DNA of 64,000 nt from positions 372,001 to 436,000 of the forward strand of contig NZ_FKIF01000001.1 of assembly GCF_900078705.1 (NCBI RefSeq). The letters are read 5' to 3'. The translations under genes were made by a program, and so were the position numbers. Source of the stretch: Bordetella ansorpii (GTDB taxonomy: Bacteria > Pseudomonadota > Gammaproteobacteria > Burkholderiales > Burkholderiaceae_B). Positions within the stretch are counted from its first letter, which is position 1. Each line of letters begins with the position of its first letter. Shown piece by piece: positions 34,011 through 43,789 of the stretch. The notes below the pieces were generated by a model that searched no databases, had not been told where the DNA came from, and saw only the letters and a list, made by a program, of their open reading frames with translations.

Positions 34011-35384
34011 TCAGCGCACCTGCAGATAGAAAATCCCGCGGCCGCGGATCAGCGTCATCAGCAGCGGCTGTCCATCCAGCAGTTCAAGCAGGTTGCGCAG
34101 GTCGGACAGCCTGCTGACCGGACGCTGGTTGATGCCGATGAGCACATCGCCGCGCCTCAGGTTCGAGGCCGCCTGGCTGCGGCCCGGATACGTGGCCGTC
34201 ACCAGCAGGCCGTCGTTGCCCTGGCGGCGCTGCGCCAGCGACATCTCCGCGAACTCCACGCCGTTCAGGCGCGCGTCCAGGCTGCCGGCATGCAGCCGCT
34301 CGTCCTTCTCGGGCTCGATGCGCAGCGTCACTTCCATCTGCCGGCCCGCGCGGCGCAGCGTCAGGCGCACCTGCTGGCCCACTGGCAGCAGGCCCTCGGC
34401 ATTGTGCAGTTGCTGGCTGGTGGCAATGGGCTTGCCATCCAGCGCGATGATCAGGTCCCGCGCCAGCACCCCTGCCTGCTGCGCCGGCGCGCCGTCGCTG
34501 ATGCGGGTCACGACCACCCCGGTGGCCGACGGCGCGAACCCCAGCTGATTGGCCAGCCGGGGATTCAGGTCCAGCACGTCCAGGCCCAGCGTGCCCCGCA
34601 TGACACGGCCATGCGCGAGCAACTGGCGCATGACATCCCCGGCCAGGTTCGAGGGGATGGCGAAACCCAGGCCCACGTTGCCGCCCGAGGGCGTGTAGAT
34701 CATCGTGTTGATGCCGACCAGCTCGCCGCGCAGGTTGACCAGCGCGCCGCCCGAATTGCCGGGATTGATCGATGCGTCCGTCTGGATGAAATTCTGATAG
34801 CCGGCGGCCCGAAGGCTGGAACGATCCAGCGCGGACACGATGCCGGACGACACGGACTGACCCAGCCCATACGGATTGCCGATGGCCACCACGAAATCGC
34901 CCACCCGCAACCCGCTGGAATCGGCCAGCGGCAAGGCCTGCAGCCGGTCGGGCTGGATACGCAGCACCGCGATGTCGGTGTCCGGATCGCTGCCCAGCAC
35001 CTTGGCGGGCAAGGTGCGCCCGTCCTGCAGCGAGACCCGGATCGTCTGGGCGCCGCGCACCACGTGGTGGTTGGTCAGCACATAGCCCTGCGCAGCGTCG
35101 ACGATGACGCCCGAGCCCGAGCTTTGCCGTGCGCGATTGGGCATGCGTCCGAAGCCGGCGGCTTCCTGATTGCTGCCCAGCGCCACGATGCTGACGACCG
35201 ACGGCATCGTGCTTTCCAGCATGGGCGCCAGCGATGGCAAGGGTGCGCCATCGACCACGGGCGGCAATGCGGCCCGCGCGGCAGGCATGACGGGCGCGCA
35301 GGCGGCCACGCACAACGCGGCAAGCATCCGGCGGCGGAGAGCGGACGGCGTCGCCGCCAAGTTGCTGGCATCCATAGCGGGCAT
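34011..35384 (-). CDS. DegQ/Do-type periplasmic serine endoprotease
   Basis: 457 residues. Signal peptide (MLAALCVAACAPVMPAARA). Trypsin-like domain with triad His in LTNHHVVRG, Asp in DPDTDIAVLRI, Ser in INPGNSGGALVN; then two PDZ domains (GVVVTRISDGAPAQQAGVLA and VTATYPGRSQAASNLRRGDV). It degrades or holds misfolded envelope proteins. The start lacks a ribosome site and begins only 9 nt past the pst terminator, so a shorter start (MDASN at 35375) or a leaderless transcript is possible. Confidence 0.9.
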   Translation of the reverse strand: MPAMDASNLAATPSALRRRMLAALCVAACAPVMPAARAALPPVVDGAPLPSLAPMLESTMPSVVSIVALGSNQEAAGFGRMPNRARQSSGSGVIVDAAQGYVLTNHHVVRGAQTIRVSLQDGRTLPAKVLGSDPDTDIAVLRIQPDRLQALPLADSSGLRVGDFVVAIGNPYGLGQSVSSGIVSALDRSSLRAAGYQNFIQTDASINPGNSGGALVNLRGELVGINTMIYTPSGGNVGLGFAIPSNLAGDVMRQLLAHGRVMRGTLGLDVLDLNPRLANQLGFAPSATGVVVTRISDGAPAQQAGVLARDLIIALDGKPIATSQQLHNAEGLLPVGQQVRLTLRRAGRQMEVTLRIEPEKDERLHAGSLDARLNGVEFAEMSLAQRRQGNDGLLVTATYPGRSQAASNLRRGDVLIGINQRPVSRLSDLRNLLELLDGQPLLMTLIRGRGIFYLQVR

Positions 35385-35392
35385 CGAAAATG

Positions 35393-35417
35393 AAAAAGGC
35401 GGGCCACTGGGCCCGCC
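35393..35417 (-). terminator. Terminator at end of the pst operon
   Basis: On the minus strand an 8-bp GC stem (35410-35417 with 35398-35405) followed by TTTTT then CATTTT. It separates pstB from the DegQ-type gene. Confidence 0.85.
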
Positions 35418-35503
35418 ATTCTAATGGCTGGCTGCGCGGCGCGACGTGCATGCCCGCGCAGCCACGCGAAACAGGCCGACGGCCCGCTTCGCGGTAAGAT
35501 GCA

Positions 35504-36280
35504 TCAGCCGAAACGGCCGGTGATGTAGTCTTCGGTTTCCTTGCGGGCCGGCTTGACGAAGATCTGGTCGGTTTCGCCGAACTCCATCAGTTCGCCCAGG
35601 TACATGTAGGCGGTGTAGTCGGAGCAACGGGCCGCCTGCTGCATGTTGTGGGTCACGATGACGACGGTGTAGTCGTTCTTCAGTTCGGCGATCAGCTCTT
35701 CGATCTTGGCGGTCGAGATCGGATCCAGCGCCGAGCAGGGCTCGTCCAGCAGCAGGACTTCAGGCTTGATGGCCACGCCGCGGGCGATGCACAGGCGCTG
35801 CTGCTGGCCGCCGGACAGGCCGTTGCCGCTCTGGTGCAGCTTGTCCTTCACTTCGTTCCACAGGGCGGCCTTGGACAGGGCCCATTCCACGCGCTCGTCC
35901 ATCTCGCCCTTGCTGAGCTTCTCGAACAGACGCACGCCGAAGGCGATGTTGTCGTAGATGCTCATGGGGAACGGCGTGGGCTTCTGGAACACCATGCCGA
36001 CCTTCGCGCGGATCAGCGAGATGTCGGTCTTGGACGTCAGCAGGTTTTCGCCGTCGAGCATGATCTCGCCCTCGGCGCGCTGGCCGGGGTACAGCTCGAA
36101 CATGCGGTTGAACGTGCGCAGCAAGGTCGACTTGCCGCAGCCCGACGGGCCGATGAAGGCGGTGACCTTGTTTTCGCGGATCGACATATTCACGTTGCGG
36201 ATCGCATGGAATTTGCCGTAATAGAAGTTGAGGTTCTTGACCTCGATCTTGCTTTTCGTAGCGGTAGCGATGTTGTCCAT
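35504..36280 (-). CDS. pstB: Phosphate ABC transporter ATP-binding protein PstB
   Basis: 258 residues. Walker [10 protein letters not shown], signature LSGGQQQR, Walker [13 protein letters not shown], switch His in [12 protein letters not shown]: all intact. It energises high-affinity phosphate uptake through PstCA. Good ribosome site (TAGGAAAGCC) before ATG 36278-36280. It is the last gene of the pst operon here; phoU, often next, is absent and a terminator follows. Confidence 0.97.
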   Translation of the reverse strand: MDNIATATKSKIEVKNLNFYYGKFHAIRNVNMSIRENKVTAFIGPSGCGKSTLLRTFNRMFELYPGQRAEGEIMLDGENLLTSKTDISLIRAKVGMVFQKPTPFPMSIYDNIAFGVRLFEKLSKGEMDERVEWALSKAALWNEVKDKLHQSGNGLSGGQQQRLCIARGVAIKPEVLLLDEPCSALDPISTAKIEELIAELKNDYTVVIVTHNMQQAARCSDYTAYMYLGELMEFGETDQIFVKPARKETEDYITGRFG

Positions 36281-36321
36281 TTGGCTTTCCTAGTGCCGGC
36301 GCCCCTGGCGCCGGCTGGCGA

Positions 36322-37176
36322 TCATTTACGGAACAGGTTGCGGGCCAGGATGTTGATGCCGAGCACCAGCAGGGTAATCAGCGTGGCGCCAGCCCAGGCC
36401 AGGTCGTTCCAGTCCTTGAAGGGGCTGGCCGCGTACTGGTAGATGACAACCGGCAGGTTGGCCATCGGGCCGTTCATGTTGGTGGACATGAATTGGTTCG
36501 ACAGCGCGGTGAACAGCAGCGGCGCGGTTTCACCCGAGATGCGGGCGATGGCCAGCAGCACGCCGGTCATGATGCCGGTCTTGGCGGCGCGATAGCAGAT
36601 CATCAGGATCATGCGCCACTTGGGGCAGCCCAGCGCCGCGGTGGCTTCGCGCAGGCTGTTGGGCACCAGCAGCAGCATGTTGTCGGTGGTGCGCACCACG
36701 ACCGGGATCACCAGGATGGACAGCGCCAGGGCGCCGGCCCAACCGGAGTAGTGGCCGACCTGGGCCACGTATACGGCGTAGATGAACAGACCGATGATGA
36801 TCGACGGCGCCGACAGCAGCACGTCGTTCAGGAAGCGGGTCGCCGGCGCCAGCCAGCCCTTCTGGCCATACTCGGCCAGGTAGGTGCCGGCCAGGATGCC
36901 GATCGGGGTACCGATGACGGTGCCGATGGCCGCCATCAGGACGCTGCCGAAGATGGCGTTGAGCAGGCCGCCCTGCTGCCCCGGGGGAGGCGTGATTTCC
37001 GTGAACAGCGTGAACGACAGGGCGGGGGCGCCCTTGGTCAGCAGCGTCAGGATGATCCAGAACAGCCAGAACAGGCCGAAGACCAGGGTGACCATCGACG
37101 TCGTCAGCATCACCTTGTTGGTGAAGTTACGCCGACGATAGATCGGGTTATTCATGTTGAGTGCCGATTGAGCCAT
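36322..37176 (-). CDS. pstA: Phosphate ABC transporter permease PstA
   Basis: 284 residues, six membrane helices. Typical PstA sequence: [20 protein letters not shown], the EAA-type cytoplasmic loop [20 protein letters not shown] and [13 protein letters not shown]. Ribosome site AGGGAGAA before ATG 37174-37176. Forms the channel with PstC; 41 nt to pstB. Confidence 0.96.
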   Translation of the reverse strand: MAQSALNMNNPIYRRRNFTNKVMLTTSMVTLVFGLFWLFWIILTLLTKGAPALSFTLFTEITPPPGQQGGLLNAIFGSVLMAAIGTVIGTPIGILAGTYLAEYGQKGWLAPATRFLNDVLLSAPSIIIGLFIYAVYVAQVGHYSGWAGALALSILVIPVVVRTTDNMLLLVPNSLREATAALGCPKWRMILMICYRAAKTGIMTGVLLAIARISGETAPLLFTALSNQFMSTNMNGPMANLPVVIYQYAASPFKDWNDLAWAGATLITLLVLGINILARNLFRK

Positions 37177-37203
37177 TTCGTATTCTCCCTTTCGGACCCA
37201 GGA

Positions 37204-38229
37204 TCAGGACTTCGTGCCCTGCGAGGCGGACAGGCGCAGCAGCATGACCTTGGAAATGGCCAGCACCACGGTGGTGATCAGGAACAGGATCAGGCCCAGT
37301 TCGAGCAGCGCGGCGCGTTGGATGCCGGCGGCTTCGTTGAACTGGTTGGCCAGCGCCGAGGCGATCGAGTTGCCGGGGGCGAACAGCGATTCGGACAGGC
37401 GGAAGGCGTTGCCGATGACGAACGTGACCGCCATCGTTTCACCCAGCGCGCGGCCCAGGCCCAGCATGATGCCGCCGATGACACCCGAGCTGGTGAAGGG
37501 CAGCACGACGCGCCACATCACTTCCCAGGTCGAGCAGCCCAGGCCGTAGGCCGATTCCTTCAGCATGGCCGGCACCAGTTCGAACACGTCGCGCATGACG
37601 GCCGTGATGAACGGGATGACCATGATGGACAGGATCAGGCCGGCGGTGAAGATGCCGATACCGAAGGCCGGGCCCTGGAACAGCATGCCCAGGCCAGGAA
37701 TGCCGCCCAGCACCGAAATCAGGGTGGGCTGCACGTATTGCTGGAAGACCGGCACGAAGACGAACAGGCCCCACATGCCGTAGATGATGGACGGGATGGC
37801 GGCCAGCATCTCGATGGCGGTGCCCAGCGGGCGGCGCAGCCAGGCGGGCGCCAGTTCGGTCAGGAAGATGGCGATGCCGAAGGACACCGGCACGGCGATC
37901 AGCAGGGCGATGAACGAGGTGAGCAGCGTGCCGACGATGGGCACCACCGCGCCGAACACCTGGTTGACCGGATCCCATTCGTTCAGCCACAGGAACGACA
38001 GGCCGTACTTGGAGATCGATTCATGGCTGCCGTAGACCAGCGACACCATGATCGCCGCCAGCAGCATGAACACGAAGAACGCGAAGAATCGCGTCAGGTT
38101 CTTGAACAGCTTATCCATCAGCGCGTTATTGTTCTGATTGACAGGCGTGGGCGTTCCGGCAGTCATGACTGGAGACGACGTCGCTCTGTCCGATGGAATC
38201 GAGGCGCTATTATCCATTACCGCGCTCAT
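37204..38229 (-). CDS. pstC: Phosphate ABC transporter permease PstC
   Basis: 341 residues. A 40-residue hydrophilic N-terminus (Ser/Thr/Pro/Asn-rich), then six helices with [40 protein letters not shown], the EAA loop [20 protein letters not shown] and [25 protein letters not shown] precedes ATG 38227-38229, which excludes the longer start at 38313. The hydrophilic N-terminal extension is longer than in E. coli. Confidence 0.96.
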   Translation of the reverse strand: MSAVMDNSASIPSDRATSSPVMTAGTPTPVNQNNNALMDKLFKNLTRFFAFFVFMLLAAIMVSLVYGSHESISKYGLSFLWLNEWDPVNQVFGAVVPIVGTLLTSFIALLIAVPVSFGIAIFLTELAPAWLRRPLGTAIEMLAAIPSIIYGMWGLFVFVPVFQQYVQPTLISVLGGIPGLGMLFQGPAFGIGIFTAGLILSIMVIPFITAVMRDVFELVPAMLKESAYGLGCSTWEVMWRVVLPFTSSGVIGGIMLGLGRALGETMAVTFVIGNAFRLSESLFAPGNSIASALANQFNEAAGIQRAALLELGLILFLITTVVLAISKVMLLRLSASQGTKS

Positions 38230-38303
38230 GGATGGGCTTTCCTTGGGAAATCTCAGAGATGAAAAGGGGCGCCCAATGATTTGTGCGCCCCCCGGGTCTG
38301 CCA

Positions 38304-38366
38304 GCGCCGGCATGTGCCGGCGCCTGCTGCGGTCTACACGCCCAGGTAAAGCGCCTCTACCTGGGC
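38304..38366 (-). promoter_or_regulatory. Tandem hairpins between pstS and pstC
   Basis: Two perfect 9-bp stems: 38304-38312 with 38315-38323, and 38340-38348 with 38358-38366. On the minus strand neither is followed by a U-run, so they fit mRNA-stabilising or attenuating structures that raise PstS level above PstC. Confidence 0.6.
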
Positions 38367-38385
38367 AACCGCGGTTTTTTGCGGC

Positions 38386-39429
38386 TTACTGCCAGACAGC
38401 CTTGCCGTCAGCCGACTTGACTTCCGTCTTCCACAGGCCACGGATTTCGTCCGTGACGTTCTGGGGCAGCGGCACGTAGTCCAGGGCTTCAGCAGCCTTG
38501 CCACCGTTCTTGAAGGCCCAGTCGAAGAATTCCATGACGGCCTTGCCTTGGGCGGGCTTGTCTTGCGTCTTGTGGATCAGGATGAACGTAGCGGCGGTGA
38601 TGGGCCACGAGGCGTCACCCGGTTCGTTCGTCAGGACCACGCCCATGCCGGGAGCGCTCTTCCAGTCGGCGTTGGCGGCGGCAGCGGCGAAAGCGGTCTG
38701 CTCGGGCTGCACGAACTTGCCGGCGGCGTTCTGCAGTTGCGTCCAGGCCAGCTTGTTCTGCTTGGCGTAGGCGTATTCGACGTAACCGACCGAGTTCTTC
38801 AGCTGGCCAACGTAGGCGGCGACGCCTTCGTTACCCTTGCCGCCTTGACCGGTGGGCCACTTGACGTCCTTGCCTTCGCCAACCGACGACTTCCACTCGG
38901 CGTTGACCTTGGACAGGTAGTTCGTGAAGCCGAAGGTCGTACCCGAACCGTCCGAGCGGTGAACCACGACGATGTCAGCCGAGGGCAGCTTGACGTTCGG
39001 GTTCAGCGCCTTGATGGCGGCGTCGTCCCACTTCTTGATCTTGCCCAGGAAGATGTCGCCAAGGACCTTGCCCGACAGCTTCAGTTCGCCGGCCTTGACG
39101 CCGTCGATGTTCACCACGGCAACCGTGCCGCCGATGACGGCGGGGAATTGCAGCAGGTTGTTCTTTTGCAGGTCGTCAGCCTTCAGGGGATCGTCCGAAG
39201 CGCCGAAGTCGACGGTCTTCGCCTTGATCTGTTGTTGACCACCGCCCGAACCGATCGACTGGTAGTTGACGGCGTTGCCCGAAGCAGCCTTGTAGTCCGA
39301 CGCCCACTTGGCGTAGACCGGGTACGGGAACGAAGCGCCGGCGCCGGTGATATCAACGGCGTGGGCAGCGAAAGCAGCCGCGCTCAGGGCGACCGTCAGG
39401 GAAACTTGCTTGAAGACACGTTTGAGCAT
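38386..39429 (-). CDS. pstS: Phosphate-binding periplasmic protein PstS
   Basis: 347 residues with signal peptide (ALSAAAFAAHA). Mature start VDITGAGASFPYPVYAKW; phosphate ligands in SIGSGGGQQQIKAKTVDFGA and VHRSDGSGTTFGFTNYLS. ATG 39427-39429 follows CAGGAACC. First gene of pstSCAB, behind a Pho box, thus induced by phosphate starvation. Confidence 0.97.
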   Translation of the reverse strand: MLKRVFKQVSLTVALSAAAFAAHAVDITGAGASFPYPVYAKWASDYKAASGNAVNYQSIGSGGGQQQIKAKTVDFGASDDPLKADDLQKNNLLQFPAVIGGTVAVVNIDGVKAGELKLSGKVLGDIFLGKIKKWDDAAIKALNPNVKLPSADIVVVHRSDGSGTTFGFTNYLSKVNAEWKSSVGEGKDVKWPTGQGGKGNEGVAAYVGQLKNSVGYVEYAYAKQNKLAWTQLQNAAGKFVQPEQTAFAAAAANADWKSAPGMGVVLTNEPGDASWPITAATFILIHKTQDKPAQGKAVMEFFDWAFKNGGKAAEALDYVPLPQNVTDEIRGLWKTEVKSADGKAVWQ

Positions 39430-39768
39430 CGTGGTTCCTGTGCTTGTTTGAGGATTCCGGCGAGGGTCATGGTACTTAGCCTTGACCGACAGGCGCATCT
39501 TAGAAGTCAAAAATGACAAGATAGTGACAGTCACAAATGGCCTTGGCCTCGCCGAAAAGCCGCGTCCCATGCTTTCAGGAACGGGACAGCCATATGTCCC
39601 TGAAAAGGCGGGGGATTATATGCTGCAGCGCAATGCCGGGCGGGGCGGATGCGCCGGTCAAGAAGCGCAAAGCCACTGAAAAAACATCAGCCAGGCCTTG
39701 CGGCGCCGCCCTGCCCCCTCGGAAGCGATTTTCCTCCCGGCGGCGGCTCGGGACAGGAAACGACGCGT
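39430..39768. other. Intergenic region between ppk end and pstS start
   Basis: No gene. The half next to pstS carries the Pho box and -10; the rest is the region downstream of ppk. Confidence 0.7.
39497..39530 (-). promoter_or_regulatory. Pho box and -10 of the pst operon
   Basis: On the minus strand CTGTCACTATCTTGTCAT (39513-39530): two 7-mers of the CTGTCAT type with 4-nt spacing, a near-perfect PhoB box, followed 10 nt later by TAAGAT (39497-39502) as -10. This is the classical class II PhoB promoter layout, with the box replacing the -35. Confidence 0.88.
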
Positions 39769-41898
39769 CTACTGCCCGAGCGTCTTCATCAGCTGGGTAT
39801 GCACGTCGTAGCCCTCGCGCCGGCTGCGCACCCGGGCATAAGTGCCGTCCGGCTGCTGCTGCCAGGCAAGCTGGTTGTCGCGCAGGGCGAACGTGAACGC
39901 CTCGTCGATGACGCGCTTCTTCAGCGCCTTGTCCTTCACCGGGAAGGCGACTTCGACACGGCGGAAGAAATTGCGGTCCATCCAGTCGGCCGACGACAGG
40001 TAGACGACCTCCTTGCCTTCGGCATGGAAGTAGAACACCCGCGAATGCTCGAGGAAGCGCCCCACCACCGAGCGCACCTTGATGTTCTCGGACAGCCCCG
40101 GCACGCCCGCCCGCAGGGTGCACACGCCGCGGATCACCAGGTCGATGCGCACACCCGCCTGGCTGGCCAGGTAAAGCTCGTCGATCACCCGTTCTTCGAG
40201 CAGCGAGTTCATCTTGGCCATGATGTGCGCGCGCCTGCCCGCGCGGGCCGCCTCGGCCTCGGCGCGGATCAGCCCGACCATCGTGTCGTGCAGGGTGAAC
40301 GGCGACTGCAGCAGCGCCTTCAACGAGCGGCGCGCGCCCAGGCCGGTCAGTTGCCCGAAGACCTTGTCCATGTCCTCGCACAGGTCCGGGTCGGCGGTCA
40401 GCAGGCCGAAGTCGGTGTACAGGCGGGCGGTGCGCGGATGATAGTTGCCGGTGCCCAGGTGGGCGTAGCGGCGCAGCCGGCCCTGCTCGCGCCGCAGCAC
40501 CAGCGCCATCTTGGCGTGCGTCTTGTGGGCGACCACGCCGTACACCACGTGCGCGCCCACCTCTTCGAGGCGCGCGGCCCAGTTCATGTTGGTCTGCTCG
40601 TCGAAGCGCGCCATCAGCTCGACCACCACCGTGACCTCTTTTCCGGCGCGCGCGGCGGCCAGCAGGATCTTCATCAGTTCGGAGTCTTCGCCGGTCCGGT
40701 AGATGGTCTGCTTGATGGCCATCACGTCCGGATCCAGCGCCGCCGCCGTCAGGAAGTCGATGACGGGCTGGAACGACTGGTACGGATGATGCAGCAGGTG
40801 ATCGCGCTCGGCCACGGCCGCGAACAGCTCGGCGGGCTTGTCGCCCACCCGGTCGAACGGGGCCGGCACCACGGCGTGGTAAGGCGGAAACAGCAGGTCG
40901 GGACGCGCGTCGTTGCTGCACAACTGCATCAGGCGCGACAGGTTCACCGGACCATTGACCCGGTAGGTATCCACCGGCGTCAGCGAGAACTCGCGCTGCA
41001 GGTAGGCTTCCAGGTCGGGCGGCGTCAGCCGGTCGATCTCCAGGCGCACGGCCGCGCCGAAATTGCGTTGCGACAACTCGCCCTGCAGGGCCAGGCGCAG
41101 GTTGGTGACTTCTTCCTCGTCGACGAACAGGTCGCTGTTGCGGGTGACGCGCCATTGATAGCAGCCGCGGATCTCCAGGCCCGGGAACAGTTCGCCCACG
41201 AATGCGCGCAACAGCGACGTCAACAGCACGTAGCCGTCGGGATGGCCCGACACCTCGGCCGGCATGCGGATCAGGCGCGGCAGCGCGCGCGGCGCCTGCA
41301 CCACGGCGATGGAGGCGCGGCGGCCGAACGCATCGGCGCCGTGCAGCGCCACGATGAAGTTCAGGCTCTTGTTGTAGACGCGGGGAAACGGGTGGGAAGG
41401 ATCCAGCCCGATCGGCGTCAGCAGCGGCATGACCTCGCGGTTGAACACGTCGCGCGCCCATTCGAGCTGCTGTTCGTTCCATTCGGAGGCGTGCAGCAGC
41501 ACGATGCCCTCGGACTGCAGGCCCGGCAGGATCTCGCGGTCGAGCAATTCGTACTGGCGCTCGACCAGCTTGTGCACCTTGGCCTGCACCCGCTCGAAGG
41601 CCTCGCCCGGCGTCAGGCCATCGCAGCCGACCGCGCCCGGGGTCAGGCGCTGCTGCTCTTTCAGGCTGGAGATACGGATTTCGAAGAACTCGTCCAGGTT
41701 GGCGCTGACGATGCAGACGTAGCGCAGCCGTTCCAGCAGCGGCACGCGGGGGTTCTCGGCCATGGCCAGCACCCGCTCGTTGAACTTGAGCAGCGACAGC
41801 TCACGGTTGAGCATGCGAGGCTCTGCGCTGCGGGAGGCCGTGCCGACCGCGTCGGCGGATTGCGATTCCTGGTGTCTGTCGAGTTCCTGGTTTGTCAT
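39769..41898 (-). CDS. ppk: Polyphosphate kinase 1
   Basis: 709 residues. PPK1 signature blocks: RELSLLKFNERVLAMAENP (N-domain), SANLDEFFEIRISSLKEQ, head domain, then the phospholipase-D-like catalytic part with RFDEQTNMNWAARLEEVGAH, HAKMALVLRR and YAHLGTGNYHPRTARLYTD, which include the two catalytic His, and VYLSSADWMDRNFFRRVEVA. Makes polyphosphate from ATP. Start at ATG 41896-41898 (MTNQEL) is the most family-like; no clear ribosome site. Divergent from ppx, 187 nt apart, unlike the ppk-ppx operon of E. coli. Confidence 0.96.
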   Translation of the reverse strand: MTNQELDRHQESQSADAVGTASRSAEPRMLNRELSLLKFNERVLAMAENPRVPLLERLRYVCIVSANLDEFFEIRISSLKEQQRLTPGAVGCDGLTPGEAFERVQAKVHKLVERQYELLDREILPGLQSEGIVLLHASEWNEQQLEWARDVFNREVMPLLTPIGLDPSHPFPRVYNKSLNFIVALHGADAFGRRASIAVVQAPRALPRLIRMPAEVSGHPDGYVLLTSLLRAFVGELFPGLEIRGCYQWRVTRNSDLFVDEEEVTNLRLALQGELSQRNFGAAVRLEIDRLTPPDLEAYLQREFSLTPVDTYRVNGPVNLSRLMQLCSNDARPDLLFPPYHAVVPAPFDRVGDKPAELFAAVAERDHLLHHPYQSFQPVIDFLTAAALDPDVMAIKQTIYRTGEDSELMKILLAAARAGKEVTVVVELMARFDEQTNMNWAARLEEVGAHVVYGVVAHKTHAKMALVLRREQGRLRRYAHLGTGNYHPRTARLYTDFGLLTADPDLCEDMDKVFGQLTGLGARRSLKALLQSPFTLHDTMVGLIRAEAEAARAGRRAHIMAKMNSLLEERVIDELYLASQAGVRIDLVIRGVCTLRAGVPGLSENIKVRSVVGRFLEHSRVFYFHAEGKEVVYLSSADWMDRNFFRRVEVAFPVKDKALKKRVIDEAFTFALRDNQLAWQQQPDGTYARVRSRREGYDVHTQLMKTLGQ

Positions 41899-42085
41899 GG
41901 AGAAAATGAAGTGTTCGAGCCGTCTCACACTGCGGTAATCAGTGCCCCAAGCCATAAGGGTACGACAAAACGTCCCCAATACGCGCCGCCAAACCATTGT
42001 TCCGCAAGCAGAAACACGATCCGCGCCCGCCAATCCCCTCCTCTCTCTATAATTCCGGTTGATCTATAGCCTTACAACGAGCCGC

Positions 42086-43576
42086 ATGGACCATTTATTG
42101 GCCGCCGTGGACCTGGGGTCCAACAGTTTTCGCCTTTCGATCGGGCGCGTCGTCCAACAGGACGGCGTCGCCCAGATCTACCAGATCGACCGCCTGAAGG
42201 AAACCGTGCGCCTGGCCGCCGGCCTGGATGCCGACAAGCGGCTTTCCGCCGAAGCCGTGAACCGCGCCGTCGCGGTGCTGCAACGCTTCGGCGAGCGCCT
42301 GCGCAGCTTCCACCCCAACCGGGTGCGCGCGGTCGCCACCAATACCTTCCGGGTGGCGCGCAACACGCAGGAATTCATGCCCCAGGCGGAAGCCGCGCTG
42401 GGCTTCCCCATCGAAGTGATCGCCGGCCGCGAAGAGGCCCGCCTGATCTACCTGGGCGTGATGCACAGCCTGCCGCCCTCGACCGAGAAGCGCCTGGTCA
42501 TCGACATCGGCGGCGGCTCGACCGAAGTCATCATCGGCAAGGGCTTCGAGCCCAACCTGATGTCCTCGCTGTACATGGGCTGTGTCAGCTACAGCCGCCA
42601 GTTCTTCGGCGACGGCCTGGTCGACGCGCACCAGATGAAGCAGGCCGAACTGGCCGCCCGCCGCGAAATCGAAGTCATCGCCAAGCAATACCGCAAGATG
42701 GGCTGGAAGGAAGCCTACGGCTCGTCCGGCACGGCCAAGGCCTTGTTCGCCATCCTGCAGGAGTGCGGTTTCTCGCAGGAAGGCATCACGCGCGCGGGCA
42801 TGAACAAGCTGAAGGAACGCATCATCCGTTCCGGCCGCGTCATCCCGTCCGAACTGCCCGGCATCAAGCTAGAGCGCGCCGACGTGCTGCCGGGCGGCCT
42901 GGCCATCATGAGCGCCCTGTTCGACGAACTGGGCATCGACGTGATGCATACCGGCGACGGCGCGCTGCGCCTGGGCGTGCTGTATGACCTGCTGGGCCGC
43001 GACGACGAGCACGACAAGCGCGACGAATCCGTGCGCCAGTTCATGAAGCGCTATCACATCGACGCCAACCAGGCGCGGCGGGTGCGCGCGGCCGCGCAAG
43101 GCTTCTACGACAGCGTCATCACCGAACCCACCGCCGAGACGGCCCACCTGCGCCATGCGCTGGGCTGGGCCGCCGATCTGCACGAGGTGGGCCTGTCGAT
43201 CGCGCACAACACGTACCACAAGCACACGGCGTATGTCCTGGAGAACGCCGACATGCCGGGTTTCTCGCGCGCCGACCAGCAACTGCTGGCGATGCTGGTG
43301 CTGGGCCACCTGGGCAAGCTGGCCAAGCTCGAACCGCTGGCGCCGCAACGCGATCAGTGGATGGCGGTCCTGTGCCTGCGCCTGGCGGTACTGCTTTTCC
43401 GCCGCCGCGAAGACATCTCGCCCATCCCCATACGCCTGTCGGTGAAAGGGGATTCGATCGTGGTCCGGGTGGATGGCGCATGGCTGTCACGCCACCCGCT
43501 CAGCGACTTCACCCTGCGCGCCGAAGAGGCCGAATGGCGCAAGGTGGGCTTCTCGTTCGAACTGCTCGAGCCATGA
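42086..43576 (+). CDS. ppx: Exopolyphosphatase (Ppx/GppA)
   Basis: 496 residues. Actin-like ATPase fold with AAVDLGSNSFRLSIGR (phosphate 1), GREEARLIYLGVMHSLP, VIDIGGGSTEVIIGKGF (phosphate 2) and SSGTAKALFAI; C-terminal HD-like helical domain (LHEVGLSIAHNTYHKHTAY). Hydrolyses polyphosphate from the ends or pppGpp. ATG 42086 gives the family N-terminus (MDHLLAAVDLG); the earlier in-frame start at 42059 does not. Confidence 0.95.
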   Translation: MDHLLAAVDLGSNSFRLSIGRVVQQDGVAQIYQIDRLKETVRLAAGLDADKRLSAEAVNRAVAVLQRFGERLRSFHPNRVRAVATNTFRVARNTQEFMPQAEAALGFPIEVIAGREEARLIYLGVMHSLPPSTEKRLVIDIGGGSTEVIIGKGFEPNLMSSLYMGCVSYSRQFFGDGLVDAHQMKQAELAARREIEVIAKQYRKMGWKEAYGSSGTAKALFAILQECGFSQEGITRAGMNKLKERIIRSGRVIPSELPGIKLERADVLPGGLAIMSALFDELGIDVMHTGDGALRLGVLYDLLGRDDEHDKRDESVRQFMKRYHIDANQARRVRAAAQGFYDSVITEPTAETAHLRHALGWAADLHEVGLSIAHNTYHKHTAYVLENADMPGFSRADQQLLAMLVLGHLGKLAKLEPLAPQRDQWMAVLCLRLAVLLFRRREDISPIPIRLSVKGDSIVVRVDGAWLSRHPLSDFTLRAEEAEWRKVGFSFELLEP

Positions 43577-43579
43577 ATG

Positions 43580-43604
43580 AAAAAGCCGCGTCATGCGACG
43601 CGGC
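43580..43604 (-). terminator. Terminator for the acyltransferase operon
   Basis: On the minus strand an 8-bp GC stem (43597-43604 with 43585-43592) followed by TTTTT (43580-43584). It ends the transcript coming from 44584. Confidence 0.85.
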
Positions 43605-43614
43605 GGTTGGTGCA

Positions 43615-43640
43615 TCGCCACCGTTGGGTGGCGATTTTTT
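43615..43640 (+). terminator. Terminator for ppx
   Basis: 8-bp stem TCGCCACC / GGTGGCGA (43615-43622 with 43627-43634), loop GTTG, then TTTTTT. Confidence 0.92.
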
Positions 43641-43679
43641 CGCATGGACGAATCGGCCCAGGCGAATGACGTCGGACGG

Positions 43680-43787
43680 TTACGGCGCCACGTTGGTTTC
43701 CCGTTCGAGCTGATCCAGCTCGAGGAGAAGCTGCCGCGTCACGCGCTGCATAAACCGGAGCCGGGCGCGACGCAGCAGATTGCGCAT
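43680..43787 (-). CDS. 35-residue basic peptide downstream of the acyltransferase
   Basis: Translation MRNLLRRARLRFMQRVTRQL followed by LLELDQLERETNVAP: an amphipathic basic helix with an acidic end. It begins 2 nt after the acyltransferase stop, GGAGC lies 8 nt upstream of its ATG, and the operon terminator follows 75 nt later. Protein-like and coupled, but no family is known to me. Confidence 0.5.
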   Translation of the reverse strand: MRNLLRRARLRFMQRVTRQLLLELDQLERETNVAP

Positions 43788-43789
43788 GA

